From Glacieibacterium sp965200405 (lineage in GTDB: Bacteria; Pseudomonadota; Alphaproteobacteria; Sphingomonadales; Sphingomonadaceae): a DNA stretch of 64,000 bases. This document shows, in pieces, positions 34,923-42,215 of this stretch. Numbering within the stretch: the stretch's first letter is position 1; the number at the start of each line of letters is the position of its first letter. The notes under the pieces were generated by a model, which was not told the origin of the DNA, searched no databases, and saw only the letters and a list, made by a program, of their open reading frames with translations. A program made the translations under genes and the position numbers. Location: the NCBI RefSeq assembly GCF_965200405.1, contig NZ_OZ241356.1, forward strand, positions 1,922,001 through 1,986,000. The letters are read 5' to 3'.

Positions 34923-35291
34923 ATGGCCAAGTTCGTCAACAACGACGTCCTCGACGGCGCGCTGAACATCGTCGCCACGGCGACGCGCATGGTCGCGCTG
35001 AGCGGACAACCGGCAAGCTATGCCGCCGCCGACAGCGGACGCCTGGCCGAGGCGGCGTTGACCGGGGTCGATTACGCGCTCGCCGCCGGGGACGTATCGG
35101 GGCGCAAGGTGACGGTCGCCGCCAAGGCCGGGCTGGCGATCGTCGCTGCGGGCACGGCCGATCATGTCGCGCTGCTCGATCCGGCGACCTCGCGGCTGTT
35201 GTACGTCACGACCTGCCCGGCTCAGGCGCTGCCTGCCGGTGGCACGGTGAGCTTTGGCGCATGGTCGGTCGAGGTCAATTCGCCGGTGTGA
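34923..35291 (+). CDS. Probable capsid decoration/head-fibre-base protein
   Basis: 122 residues. Begins FVNNDVLDGALNIV and runs TRMVALSGQPASYAAADSG ... GDVSGRKVTVAAKAGLAIVAAGTADHVALLD ... LLYVTTCPAQ; this matches a common small phage protein of about 120 residues that sits near fibre genes in diverse phages. Probably a beta-sandwich structural protein. Strong AAGGAG Shine-Dalgarno. Sits directly after the beta-helix gene, so they may work together. Confidence 0.65.
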   Translation: MAKFVNNDVLDGALNIVATATRMVALSGQPASYAAADSGRLAEAALTGVDYALAAGDVSGRKVTVAAKAGLAIVAAGTADHVALLDPATSRLLYVTTCPAQALPAGGTVSFGAWSVEVNSPV

Positions 35292-35380
35292 GGTGAGCCC
35301 GATGCCCGTCCCCGGGATGGCGCTAGTGCGCCGTCCCTCGCCCTGCCCGCACGCGCGGAGGGGCAGCTAAAGGAACCGCA

Positions 35381-35662
35381 ATGGCATTCTTCTTGAAGGA
35401 TCCCGCCGCCTCGATCGACTATGCAGTCGACTGGGGTGCGGGCTATCTGGGCACGCAGGTGATCGTGCAATCGGCGTGGAGCGTCGAGCCCGCCGAGACC
35501 GACGGCGTCGTCGTCAACGCGACGGTGCGCGGCGATCGTCGTAGTGGCGCGACGCTCGGTGGCGGCGTGCCGGGCCATGTCTACCGGGTGACGAACCGCG
35601 TCACGCTGAGCGATGGGCGGATCGACGAGCGCGGTATCGCGCTTCGCGTCGAGCAGCGCTGA
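35381..35662 (+). CDS. Ig-like phage fibre-tail adaptor candidate
   Basis: 93 residues. Opens FFLKDPAASIDYAVDWGAGYLG and continues with alternating beta strands (VIVQSAWSVEPAE, VVVNATVRG, GHVYRVTNRVTLSDGRIDERGIALRV). This KDPxxxxDYxxDW start and Ig-like strand pattern fits the small phage fibre-tail adaptor type. The last base overlaps the start of the following connector gene. An 89-base gap with a small inverted repeat precedes it. Confidence 0.6.
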   Translation: MAFFLKDPAASIDYAVDWGAGYLGTQVIVQSAWSVEPAETDGVVVNATVRGDRRSGATLGGGVPGHVYRVTNRVTLSDGRIDERGIALRVEQR

Positions 35663-36186
35663 TGCTTACCGAGCTGTTCCCCGCCGGCTTTGCGCCGGTC
35701 GCGGTCGAGGAGGTCAAGGCGTTCCTGCGCGTCGATGCGTCGAGCGAGGATGCGGTGATCGGAGGCTTTGTGCGCGCCTCGGCGGCGCTGTCGGAGGCGT
35801 TCACCGGCCAGTGGCTGATCGCGCGTGATTTCACCCAGACGGTTGCAGCGAGCGGCGACTGGCAGCGGCTGGCGGTGGCGCCGGTGGTGGCGATCGATGG
35901 GCTGGCCGACGCGGCCGGGGCGCTGCCGGGTGGGGCGTATGAGGTCGACATCGACTTGGCTGGTGCAGGGTGGGTCCGGCTGCTGCGCGGCGATGCGACG
36001 GCGCGCGTGACGGTGACCGGGCGGGCCGGGCTCGCGGCGAGCTGGAACGGCGTGCCGGAGCCGCTGCGTGCCGGGATCGTGCGGATGGCGGCGCATCTGT
36101 TCACTCACCGCGACGATCCGGATGCGACGGCGCTGCCGGCTGGGGTGAGCGCGCTGTGGCGGCCGTGGCGGCGGATCTCGATCTAG
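35662..36186 (+). CDS. GTA head-tail connector (gp6-like)
   Basis: 174 residues. VAVEEVKAFLRVDASSEDAVIGGFVRAS (about 13-40) and a C-terminal LRAGIVRMAAHLFTHRD match the phage head-tail connector/gp6-like adaptor family. It forms the ring below the portal. Start overlaps the preceding stop. Returns the cluster to canonical GTA order after the three-gene insertion. Confidence 0.82.
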   Translation: MLTELFPAGFAPVAVEEVKAFLRVDASSEDAVIGGFVRASAALSEAFTGQWLIARDFTQTVAASGDWQRLAVAPVVAIDGLADAAGALPGGAYEVDIDLAGAGWVRLLRGDATARVTVTGRAGLAASWNGVPEPLRAGIVRMAAHLFTHRDDPDATALPAGVSALWRPWRRISI

Positions 36187-36217
36187 CGGGCGCGCCTTAG
36201 CGATACGCGCCTTCTCC

Positions 36218-36234
36218 CCGGCGCTGTGCGCCGG
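36218..36234. repeat. Hairpin in the connector/head-closure gap
   Basis: CCGGCGC and GCGCCGG arms around a 3-base loop, inside the 73-base gap 36187-36259. No T-run follows, so it is not an obvious terminator. One of three gaps in this part of the cluster that carry a GC-rich hairpin. Confidence 0.5.
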
Positions 36235-36259
36235 ACCCTTCGGGTAGCAAGGATGATCT

Positions 36260-36568
36260 ATGACCGAATTCAGCGGGTTGCTCACCGAGCGCCTGGGTGT
36301 CGAGCAATGGGCGGGTGACCCGGAGGCCGGGGTCTGGACGAGCGACGGGAACGTGTGGGGCGGGCTGGTGCCGGTCGATGGCGGGCCGGACGTGCTGGGC
36401 GAGGGGCGGGTGTCGCGGACGCGGTACCGCCTGACGCTGAGGGCGCGCACGGGCATCGGGCTGGCGACGCGCTTTCTGTGGCGGGGGCGCAAGCTGAGCG
36501 TGCTGCGGCTCGAGCCCGATCACCGGCTGGCGGACCGCACGACCGTATTGGTGGAGGATCGCGGATGA
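36260..36568 (+). CDS. GTA head-closure/head-tail adaptor (gp7-like)
   Basis: 102 residues. RTRYRLTLRARTGIGLATRFLWRGRKLSVLRLEPD (about 51-85) is the typical SPP1 gp16-type head-closure core with a WRGRKL beta hairpin. Completes the neck below the connector. RBS AAGGA. The stop overlaps the next start (ATGA). Confidence 0.82.
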   Translation: MTEFSGLLTERLGVEQWAGDPEAGVWTSDGNVWGGLVPVDGGPDVLGEGRVSRTRYRLTLRARTGIGLATRFLWRGRKLSVLRLEPDHRLADRTTVLVEDRG

Positions 36569-36804
36569 CGGCATTCCAGGACTTGCTGCGAGCCATAGAG
36601 GCTCGCGGCGTCGCGGTGGCGCGAGCGGCGACGCGGCGGGCCGGGGCGGCATTGGTCGCGGCGGCGGCGGCGGAATTGCCCGGCGTCACGGTGACTTCGG
36701 TTGGCGACGATGTCGTGCTGGAGGCGCCGGGCCTAAGGGCGCGGGCCTTCGGATCGCGGCGGCGGGCGGCCGATCCGCGGGTCGCCCGGCTGGTGCGGCG
36801 ATGA
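36565..36804 (+). CDS. Small neck protein (HK97 gp10-like position)
   Basis: 79 residues. Short Ala/Arg-rich helix (about 1-42) followed by VTSVGDDVVLEAPGLRARAFGSRRRAADPRV. Position between head closure and tail terminator suggests a reduced HK97 gp10-like adaptor; similarity is weak at this length. Overlaps both neighbours by 4 bases. Confidence 0.55.
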   Translation: MTAFQDLLRAIEARGVAVARAATRRAGAALVAAAAAELPGVTVTSVGDDVVLEAPGLRARAFGSRRRAADPRVARLVRR

Positions 36805-37172
36805 GCGGGGTGTTCGTGCAGCAGCGGCTGCGTGGCGTTCTGACGAGCATCGCGCCGGTCTTCGACAGCGTGCCGGTCGAGGCGGCAGCGCCCTATCTGG
36901 TTATCGGCCCTGACCTGAGCAGCGACTGGTCTACCAAGACCAGTGCGGGGCGCGAGCACCGGGTGTCGGTCGCCGTCTGGGATGATGCGCCGGGGGTGGC
37001 GCGGTGCAAGGCGCTACTCGCCCAGGTCGAGTCGGCGGTATCCGCGCTGGCCGGCACGGCGGGCGGGCAGCGCATCGCCAGCGTGCTGTTCCTGCGCAGT
37101 TTCACGAGCCGCGATCCCGAGGGCTGGAGCCACGGAATCGCCGAATTTCGCATCCGAACCGAGGAGATCTGA
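36801..37172 (+). CDS. GTA tail terminator, DUF3168 (gp8-like)
   Basis: 123 residues. VFVQQRLRGVLTSIAPVFDSVP at the start and YLVIGPDLSSDW, HRVSVAVWDDAPG, FLRSFTSRDPEGWSHGIAEFRI are DUF3168 features. Caps the tail tube and joins it to the neck. Starts within the preceding stop (ATGA). Confidence 0.88.
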   Translation: MSGVFVQQRLRGVLTSIAPVFDSVPVEAAAPYLVIGPDLSSDWSTKTSAGREHRVSVAVWDDAPGVARCKALLAQVESAVSALAGTAGGQRIASVLFLRSFTSRDPEGWSHGIAEFRIRTEEI

Positions 37173-37173
37173 C

Positions 37174-37581
37174 ATGGCATCCGAAAAGGGCAGCGCCTTC
37201 CTGCTGAAGGTCGGCGATGGCGCGACGCCGCCGGTCTACACTACCATAGCCGGGCTGCGGACGACGCAGTTGAGCATCAACGCCGACACGGTGGTGGTGA
37301 CCAACAAGGGCTCCGGCGGCTGGCGCGAGCTGTTGTCGGGGGCGGGGGTGCGGTCGGTGTCGCTGTCGGGGGCGGGGGTGTTCTCCGGCTCGGCGGCGGA
37401 GGCGCGCGTCAAGGCCTCGGCGCTGGCGGGAACGCTGGACGGATACCAGGTCAGCTTCGAAAGCGGCGAGCGGCTGACGGGGGCGTTCCTGATCACGCGG
37501 CTGGACTATGCCGGCGATTTCAATGGCGAGCGAACCTACACGCTGGCGCTGGAGAGCAGCGGCGTCGTGGTGGTATCATGA
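37174..37581 (+). CDS. GTA major tail tube protein (gp9-like)
   Basis: 135 residues. GSAFLLKVGDGATPPVYTTIAGLRTTQLSIN at the start and a beta-rich remainder ending YTLALESSGVV fit the siphophage tail-tube family. Forms the hexameric rings of the tail. Strong GAGGAG just upstream. The stop overlaps gp10 (ATGA). Confidence 0.9.
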   Translation: MASEKGSAFLLKVGDGATPPVYTTIAGLRTTQLSINADTVVVTNKGSGGWRELLSGAGVRSVSLSGAGVFSGSAAEARVKASALAGTLDGYQVSFESGERLTGAFLITRLDYAGDFNGERTYTLALESSGVVVVS

Positions 37582-37880
37582 GTGCCAATCCGGTTCGCGG
37601 CGAGGCGTCGATTTCGATCTGCGGGGTGGCGCTGACGCTGCGCCCGACGTTCGCGGCGCTGGTCGCGGCGGAGGCTGAGCTGGGGCCGTTGTTCGCGCTG
37701 GTCGAGCGCGCGGCGGGGGGTGGCCTGACGCTGGCGGAGCTGGCGGGGCTGATGTGGCACTGCGCAGTCGGGGCGCCGGGGTCGCGGGCGGAATTCTCGG
37801 AAGGGCTGGCGACGGGCGGGCTGGCGGCGGCGACTCCGGCGCTGCGCGTGCTGCTGGGGCAGATCCTGAGTGGGCGGTAG
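37578..37880 (+). CDS. GTA gp10-like tail assembly chaperone
   Basis: 100 residues. NPVRGEASISICGVALTLRPTFAALVAAEAELG is the GTA_gp10 signature of small proteins preceding the tape measure. Functions as a tail assembly chaperone by position. The following gene starts inside its end, as in siphophage chaperone pairs. Confidence 0.85.
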   Translation: MSANPVRGEASISICGVALTLRPTFAALVAAEAELGPLFALVERAAGGGLTLAELAGLMWHCAVGAPGSRAEFSEGLATGGLAAATPALRVLLGQILSGR

Positions 37881-38091
37881 CTGCTGCCTTCCCCCCGAGG
37901 GTGAGGGCGAGGGGTTCGCCGGCGCTGCTGTCCTCGCTGCCGCCGTGGCACAGCGGTTGGGGTGGGGGCCGGACACATTCTGGGCTGCGACCCCGGCCGA
38001 CCTGCGCCTGGCGCTGGGGGTAGAGCCGGTCGGCGAGGCAGCGGACGGCGCGGCGCTCGGCCGCTTGATGGAGACGTTTCCGGATGGATGA
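37870..38091 (+). CDS. GTA gp10.1-like tail assembly chaperone
   Basis: 73 residues from GTG. Core VAQRLGWGPDTFWAATPADLRLALG (about 28-52) matches the small phage tail assembly chaperone of GTAs. The first ~15 residues (CLPPEGEGEG) are encoded by a GC-rich stretch (37889-37914) resembling the dispersed hairpin sequence, an apparent extension. Overlaps the tape measure start by 8 bases. Confidence 0.75.
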   Translation: MGGSCCLPPEGEGEGFAGAAVLAAAVAQRLGWGPDTFWAATPADLRLALGVEPVGEAADGAALGRLMETFPDG

Positions 38092-38638
38092 TCTCGACAC
38101 CCTGGTGGTCAAGGTGCGCGCCGATACCAGTGGCTTCGCGGCGGGCGTGGCCGATATCCGCGGACAGCTGGAGGGGCCGCTGGCGAGCGGGATCGACAGC
38201 GCCGGGCGCGGGCTGGAGCGGGCGCTGGGACGCGCGGTGACCAGTGGCAAGTTCGGCTTCGACGACCTTAAGCGTGTCGCCGTGGCGGCGCTGGCGGACA
38301 TCGCGGTCCATGCGGCGCGGGGCGACGTCTCGGCAGCGGGCGGCGGCCTGCTCGGCTCGCTGGCCGCGGCGGCGGGATCGCTGTTCGGCGGCAAGCCGGG
38401 GCGGGCGACGGGCGGGCCGGTGACCGGAGGCAGTGCCTATTTGGTTGGCGAGCGCGGGCCGGAGCTGTTCGTGCCGACTGCAGCCGGGCGGATTCAGCCG
38501 CTGGGCGGCGGGCGCGGTGCGGTGTCGATCACGGTCAATGTCGCGGCGCCGCGCGATGCCGCCCCGGCGGTGATGCAGCGCACCGGGGCGCAGGTGGCGC
38601 GCGCCGTCCGGCTGGCGCTGGCGAGGAGCGACGGATGA
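38084..38638 (+). CDS. GTA tail tape measure protein, very short (gp11-like)
   Basis: 184 residues. DLDTLVVKVRADTSGFAAGVADIRGQLEG (about 2-31) is the tape-measure N-terminal motif. Gly/Ala-rich middle with one hydrophobic stretch, then GGSAYLVGERGPELFVPTAAGRI (about 115-137), a conserved tape-measure C-terminal motif. It sets tail length. Far shorter than phage tape measures and close to the GTA type, which indicates a very short tail. The stop overlaps the next gene (ATGA). Confidence 0.88.
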   Translation: MDDLDTLVVKVRADTSGFAAGVADIRGQLEGPLASGIDSAGRGLERALGRAVTSGKFGFDDLKRVAVAALADIAVHAARGDVSAAGGGLLGSLAAAAGSLFGGKPGRATGGPVTGGSAYLVGERGPELFVPTAAGRIQPLGGGRGAVSITVNVAAPRDAAPAVMQRTGAQVARAVRLALARSDG

Positions 38639-40911
38639 TCGGACATTGGCTTGCCACGACGGCCGACCAGCAGCGCCGCGACTGGCTCAAGCGCTTCGAC
38701 GCGCGCTTCTGGACGGTCGATTTTCCCCGCCCGGTGATCGCTGCGGTGACCACCACCGGCCCCCGGGCGCTGCGCGTCGACCTCGCGTTCCTCAAGGCCG
38801 ATGATCTTGCCGGGCTGATCTGGGCGTCGGAGGACCGCTGGGATCACGCGCTGACCGCCTATGCCACCGATCGCGACTATCGCGGCTGCAGCCTGGCGTT
38901 TCGCTGGCGCAGTTCGGGGGTGATGGCGCTGGATGCGGTCAACGGCCCGGTCCTGACGATCGAGGGGCGCGACGCCGCGGGTACGGCGCGGAACTGGTAC
39001 GTCCGCCTGTGGAACTATGCGACCGGCGCCCCGGACGACTGCACCATTGCGCTGGACTTCGACTCGCTGAGCGGCGGCTTCGTGCTGCCCGGCGAGGCCG
39101 ATCCGGTCTGGGCCGGCGATATCGACCGGATGTTCGTGTCGATGGTCCCGGCGGGCTTCACCGGCATCGACGTGCCGCTGGGCGTCCCGCAGGCGGGCTG
39201 GGTCGAGCTGTCCGAGATGCGCTGCGAGGGGCCGCGGTCGTGCCTGGAGATCGGCGACACCTTCGTGCCGCCGCACCGGCTGCGGATCGCGACGGGTTAC
39301 GACGACAGCTACAACATTACTCCGGCACGGCTGCTGCGCGGCATCCTGCACTGCGGCTATGGCGCTGTGATCAATCACTATGTCGGGATGAGCCACTTCC
39401 CGGCGCTGGCCTGGGACGGGGCCGCCTACACCGCTGCGGCGGGCATCTGCGCTCCGGCTGCGGCGTGGCACGCGAGCTTCCTGCGCGAGGCGAAGGCGCT
39501 GGGCTTCGAGGTCATCCTGTCGCTATCGTTCGAGCTGCTCGACCAGCATTGTCCGGCGGCATGGAAGCAGCGCGACGCCGACGCGGCACCCGCGCTGACC
39601 GGCTATACCCCACCCTCGACGCTGTTGTCGCCGTGCAGTCCGGTCGCGATGGCGTGGTTGCAGGGCATCGCCGCCGGGTTCGCCGCTTTGGCCCGGGCGG
39701 TAGGGCAGCGCGTCCGCTTCCAGGTCGGCGAGCCATGGTGGTGGGTGTCGCAGGGCAATCGCCTGTGCGCCTATGATGCCGCGACGCTGGCCGCCTACAC
39801 CGCCGCGACCGGGCTGGCAGCGCCCGAGATCCGCGACGTCCGCAGCATGACGACGAGCGCCAAGCGCGACTTCCTCGACTGGCTCGGCGTCAGGCTGGGC
39901 GCGGCGACGCTGGCGCTGCGCGACGCGGCGGCAGCGGACGAGACGCTGCTGCTATTCTATGCGCCGCAGGTCTTGCGCCCGGATCGTCCCGACCTGATCC
40001 GCGCCAATCTGCCGGCCGCCTGGACGCGCCCGGCCTTCGACGTGCTCCAGCTCGAGGATTACGAGTTCGTCACTCGCGGCGACTTCGCCGGACAGGGGCG
40101 GACCCGCGCCGTCGGTGCCGCGCTCGGCTACCCGCTGGCGGCGCAGCATTATTTCGCCGGTTACGCCGAGACCGCCGCTACCGCCGCCGCTGACTGGCCG
40201 CGCATCGCCGAGGCCGCCGCAGGGGCCGACGCCGCCGAGACCTTCGTCTGGGCCTGGCCGCAGGTGGCGCGCGACGGCTTCACGACCTTCGACATCCTGG
40301 GAGACGAGACGATGCCGGCGTTTCACGACGTGCGCTTTCCGCTGGAGCTCGGCTATGGCGCGACCGGCGGGCCGCAATTCTCGACGCAGGTGGTGACCAC
40401 CGGCTCGGGCTATGAGCAGCGCAACAGCGGCTGGGCGGATGCGCGGCTGCACTATGATGCCGGGGTCGGTGTTCGGTCGGAGGCCGACCTGGCGACGCTA
40501 ATCGCCTTTTTCCGGGCGCGGCGCGGACAGGCGCACGGCTTCCGCTTCAACGACCCGCTCGACCATGCCGGCGTGGCCGAGGCGCTGGGCAGCGGCGACG
40601 GGGTGCGGACGCGCTTCGAACTGGTGCGGACCTACGGCCTTGGCGAAGACGCGCAATTGCGGCGCATCACGCGACCGCTGCCGGGTAGCGTCCGGGTCTT
40701 GGTCGATGGCGTTCCGGCGACGGGGTGGAGCCTGGGTGTGCTGGGGGCGGTCGACTTCATCACCGCCCCCGTGAGTGGCGCGACGGTCACCGCCAGCTTC
40801 GACTTCGACGTACCGGTACGCTTTGCCGAGGATCGGATCGATGTCGGGCTGGCGGCGTGGCGGGCTGGCGACCTGCCCTCGGTGCCGCTGGTCGAGGTGC
40901 GCGAGGCATGA
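38635..40911 (+). CDS. GTA distal tail protein (DUF2460, gp12-like) fused to large N-terminal barrel-like domain
   Basis: 758 residues. Residues 560-758 are the usual ~200-residue DUF2460/Rcc01695 distal tail protein (FPLELGYGATGGPQFSTQVV, GFRFNDPLDH). Residues 1-559 are extra. They include a beta-sandwich-like stretch (about 40-200), then alternating helix-strand units suggesting a TIM barrel, with carboxylates E366 in QVGEPWWW and E474/D475 in LQLEDYEF at positions reminiscent of glycoside hydrolases. It may therefore bind or cleave surface glycan. The full-length frame has no break. Coupled to genes on both sides. Confidence 0.85.
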   Translation: MIGHWLATTADQQRRDWLKRFDARFWTVDFPRPVIAAVTTTGPRALRVDLAFLKADDLAGLIWASEDRWDHALTAYATDRDYRGCSLAFRWRSSGVMALDAVNGPVLTIEGRDAAGTARNWYVRLWNYATGAPDDCTIALDFDSLSGGFVLPGEADPVWAGDIDRMFVSMVPAGFTGIDVPLGVPQAGWVELSEMRCEGPRSCLEIGDTFVPPHRLRIATGYDDSYNITPARLLRGILHCGYGAVINHYVGMSHFPALAWDGAAYTAAAGICAPAAAWHASFLREAKALGFEVILSLSFELLDQHCPAAWKQRDADAAPALTGYTPPSTLLSPCSPVAMAWLQGIAAGFAALARAVGQRVRFQVGEPWWWVSQGNRLCAYDAATLAAYTAATGLAAPEIRDVRSMTTSAKRDFLDWLGVRLGAATLALRDAAAADETLLLFYAPQVLRPDRPDLIRANLPAAWTRPAFDVLQLEDYEFVTRGDFAGQGRTRAVGAALGYPLAAQHYFAGYAETAATAAADWPRIAEAAAGADAAETFVWAWPQVARDGFTTFDILGDETMPAFHDVRFPLELGYGATGGPQFSTQVVTTGSGYEQRNSGWADARLHYDAGVGVRSEADLATLIAFFRARRGQAHGFRFNDPLDHAGVAEALGSGDGVRTRFELVRTYGLGEDAQLRRITRPLPGSVRVLVDGVPATGWSLGVLGAVDFITAPVSGATVTASFDFDVPVRFAEDRIDVGLAAWRAGDLPSVPLVEVREA

Positions 40912-41744
40912 GCGGCTTTGCTGCAAGGCTGGCTCCCGAAGTGACGACGCTGGCGCTGTGCTGGCGCATCGTCCGCGCCGACGGAGTGGCGCTGGGCTTC
41001 ACGACGCATGACCGCGACCTGGTGGTGGCGGGACTGCGCCACGCCAGCGCGCCGGGGATGCTGCCCTCGGCGATCAGCAGCGGCGACGGGCTGGAGGTCG
41101 ACACGATGGAGGTCGCGGGCGCGCTCAGCGCCGGGTCGATCACCGCCGGCGACCTTGGCTCGGGGCGCTACGACGGCGCCTCGGTCAAGGTCTTCATGGT
41201 CGACTGGGCGGCGCTGGAGGCGGGTACGCTGCCGCTGGCGCGCGGGACGCTGGGGGAGGTGGCGCGCGCGGCGAGCGGCGCCGGGGGCAGCTTCACCGCC
41301 GAATTGCGCGGTCCGACCGCGGCGTTCGACGCGCTGTGCATCGAGGTTTATTCGCCGGAGTGCCGGGCGGAGCTGGGTGATCGGCGGTGCCGTGTCGACC
41401 TGGCGCCGCTGACGATGCGCGCGGCGGCGATCGCCCAGGACGGCGCGCGGCTGACAGTCGGCGGCGCGGGCGCGGACCTCGACCGCTTCGCGCAGGGGCG
41501 CTGCCGGGCGATCTCGGGGGACAACGCCGGCATCGATGCGCGCATCGTCTCGGGCGGGGCAGGGTGGATCGAGCTGTTCGAGCCGCTGCCGTTCGCGGTC
41601 GCGGCGGGGACGAGGCTGGAGCTGCGCGAAGGCTGCGACAAGCGCTTTGCCACGTGCAGCGGGCGCTTTGCCAATGCTCTGAACTTTCGCGGCGAACCGC
41701 ATGTGCCGGGCGGCGATCTGCTCACCCGCTTCGAAATCGGATGA
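40908..41744 (+). CDS. GTA baseplate hub, DUF2163 (gp13-like)
   Basis: 278 residues. Start TTLALCWRIVRADGVALGFTTHDRDL (about 13-38) is the DUF2163 signature; C-terminal YSPECRAELGDRRCRVDLAP (about 145-164) and REGCDKRFATCSGRFANALNFRGEPHVPG with several Cys match the BR0599/DUF2163 C-terminal domain. The RcGTA homologue binds an Fe-S cluster through such cysteines. Forms the tail hub with gp15. ATGA overlaps on both sides. Confidence 0.92.
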   Translation: MSGFAARLAPEVTTLALCWRIVRADGVALGFTTHDRDLVVAGLRHASAPGMLPSAISSGDGLEVDTMEVAGALSAGSITAGDLGSGRYDGASVKVFMVDWAALEAGTLPLARGTLGEVARAASGAGGSFTAELRGPTAAFDALCIEVYSPECRAELGDRRCRVDLAPLTMRAAAIAQDGARLTVGGAGADLDRFAQGRCRAISGDNAGIDARIVSGGAGWIELFEPLPFAVAAGTRLELREGCDKRFATCSGRFANALNFRGEPHVPGGDLLTRFEIG

Positions 41745-42214
41745 GGGCTTTGCCTGTACCCCTCCCCGGAAGGGGGGAGGGGGAAGTGACTTCGCATCGT
41801 CATGCCGCGGCCATCGTCGCCGCGGCGCGATCCTGCGTCGGGACACGGTTCCGTGTGCAGGGCCGGCTGCCCGGTGTCGGGCTCGACTGTATCGGCGTGG
41901 CGCTGGTCGCCGCGGCGGCGGTCGGGGTGCGGGCGGTGACGCCGCGCTACACGCTGGGCGGGGACGGCGAGGCGGCGCTCGATGTGGCGCTGGTGGCGCT
42001 GGGGTGCGTGGTGGTGGCGATCCCGCAGCCCGGCGACCTGCTGGTCGCAGCCCCGGCAGCGGGTCGGCGGCATCTCGGCATCGTCACGCCCGGCGGGCTT
42101 GTCCACGCGCATGCCGGGTTGCGGCGGGTGGTCGAGGCGCCGGTGGATCCGGGCTGGGCGATCGTCGCGGCGTGGCGCTTCCCCGACGATCGATCCGGCA
42201 ATCAGGAGGGCTGA
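41741..42214 (+). CDS. GTA NlpC/P60 cell-wall peptidase (gp14-like)
   Basis: 157 residues from the ATG overlapping the gp13 stop, or 142 from GTG 41786. Catalytic Cys C50 in GVGLDCIGV, His H111 in RRHLGIV. Cleaves peptidoglycan stem peptides during DNA delivery. The first ~15 residues (VPLPGRGEGE) come from a hairpin repeat at 41759-41783, and GTG 41786 has that repeat's GGGGGAGGGGG as an ideal Shine-Dalgarno, so the shorter start may be the real one. Confidence 0.85.
   Translation: MRALPVPLPGRGEGEVTSHRHAAAIVAAARSCVGTRFRVQGRLPGVGLDCIGVALVAAAAVGVRAVTPRYTLGGDGEAALDVALVALGCVVVAIPQPGDLLVAAPAAGRRHLGIVTPGGLVHAHAGLRRVVEAPVDPGWAIVAAWRFPDDRSGNQEG
41759..41783. repeat. GC-rich hairpin at the start of the NlpC/P60 gene
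   Basis: CCCCTCCCC and GGGGAGGGGG arms around GGAAGG, within the 5' end of the peptidase frame. Nearly the same core as 32178-32202. Its 3' arm lies 3 bases before an in-frame GTG, so it can act as a ribosome binding site. Confidence 0.65.
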
Positions 42215-42215
42215 C

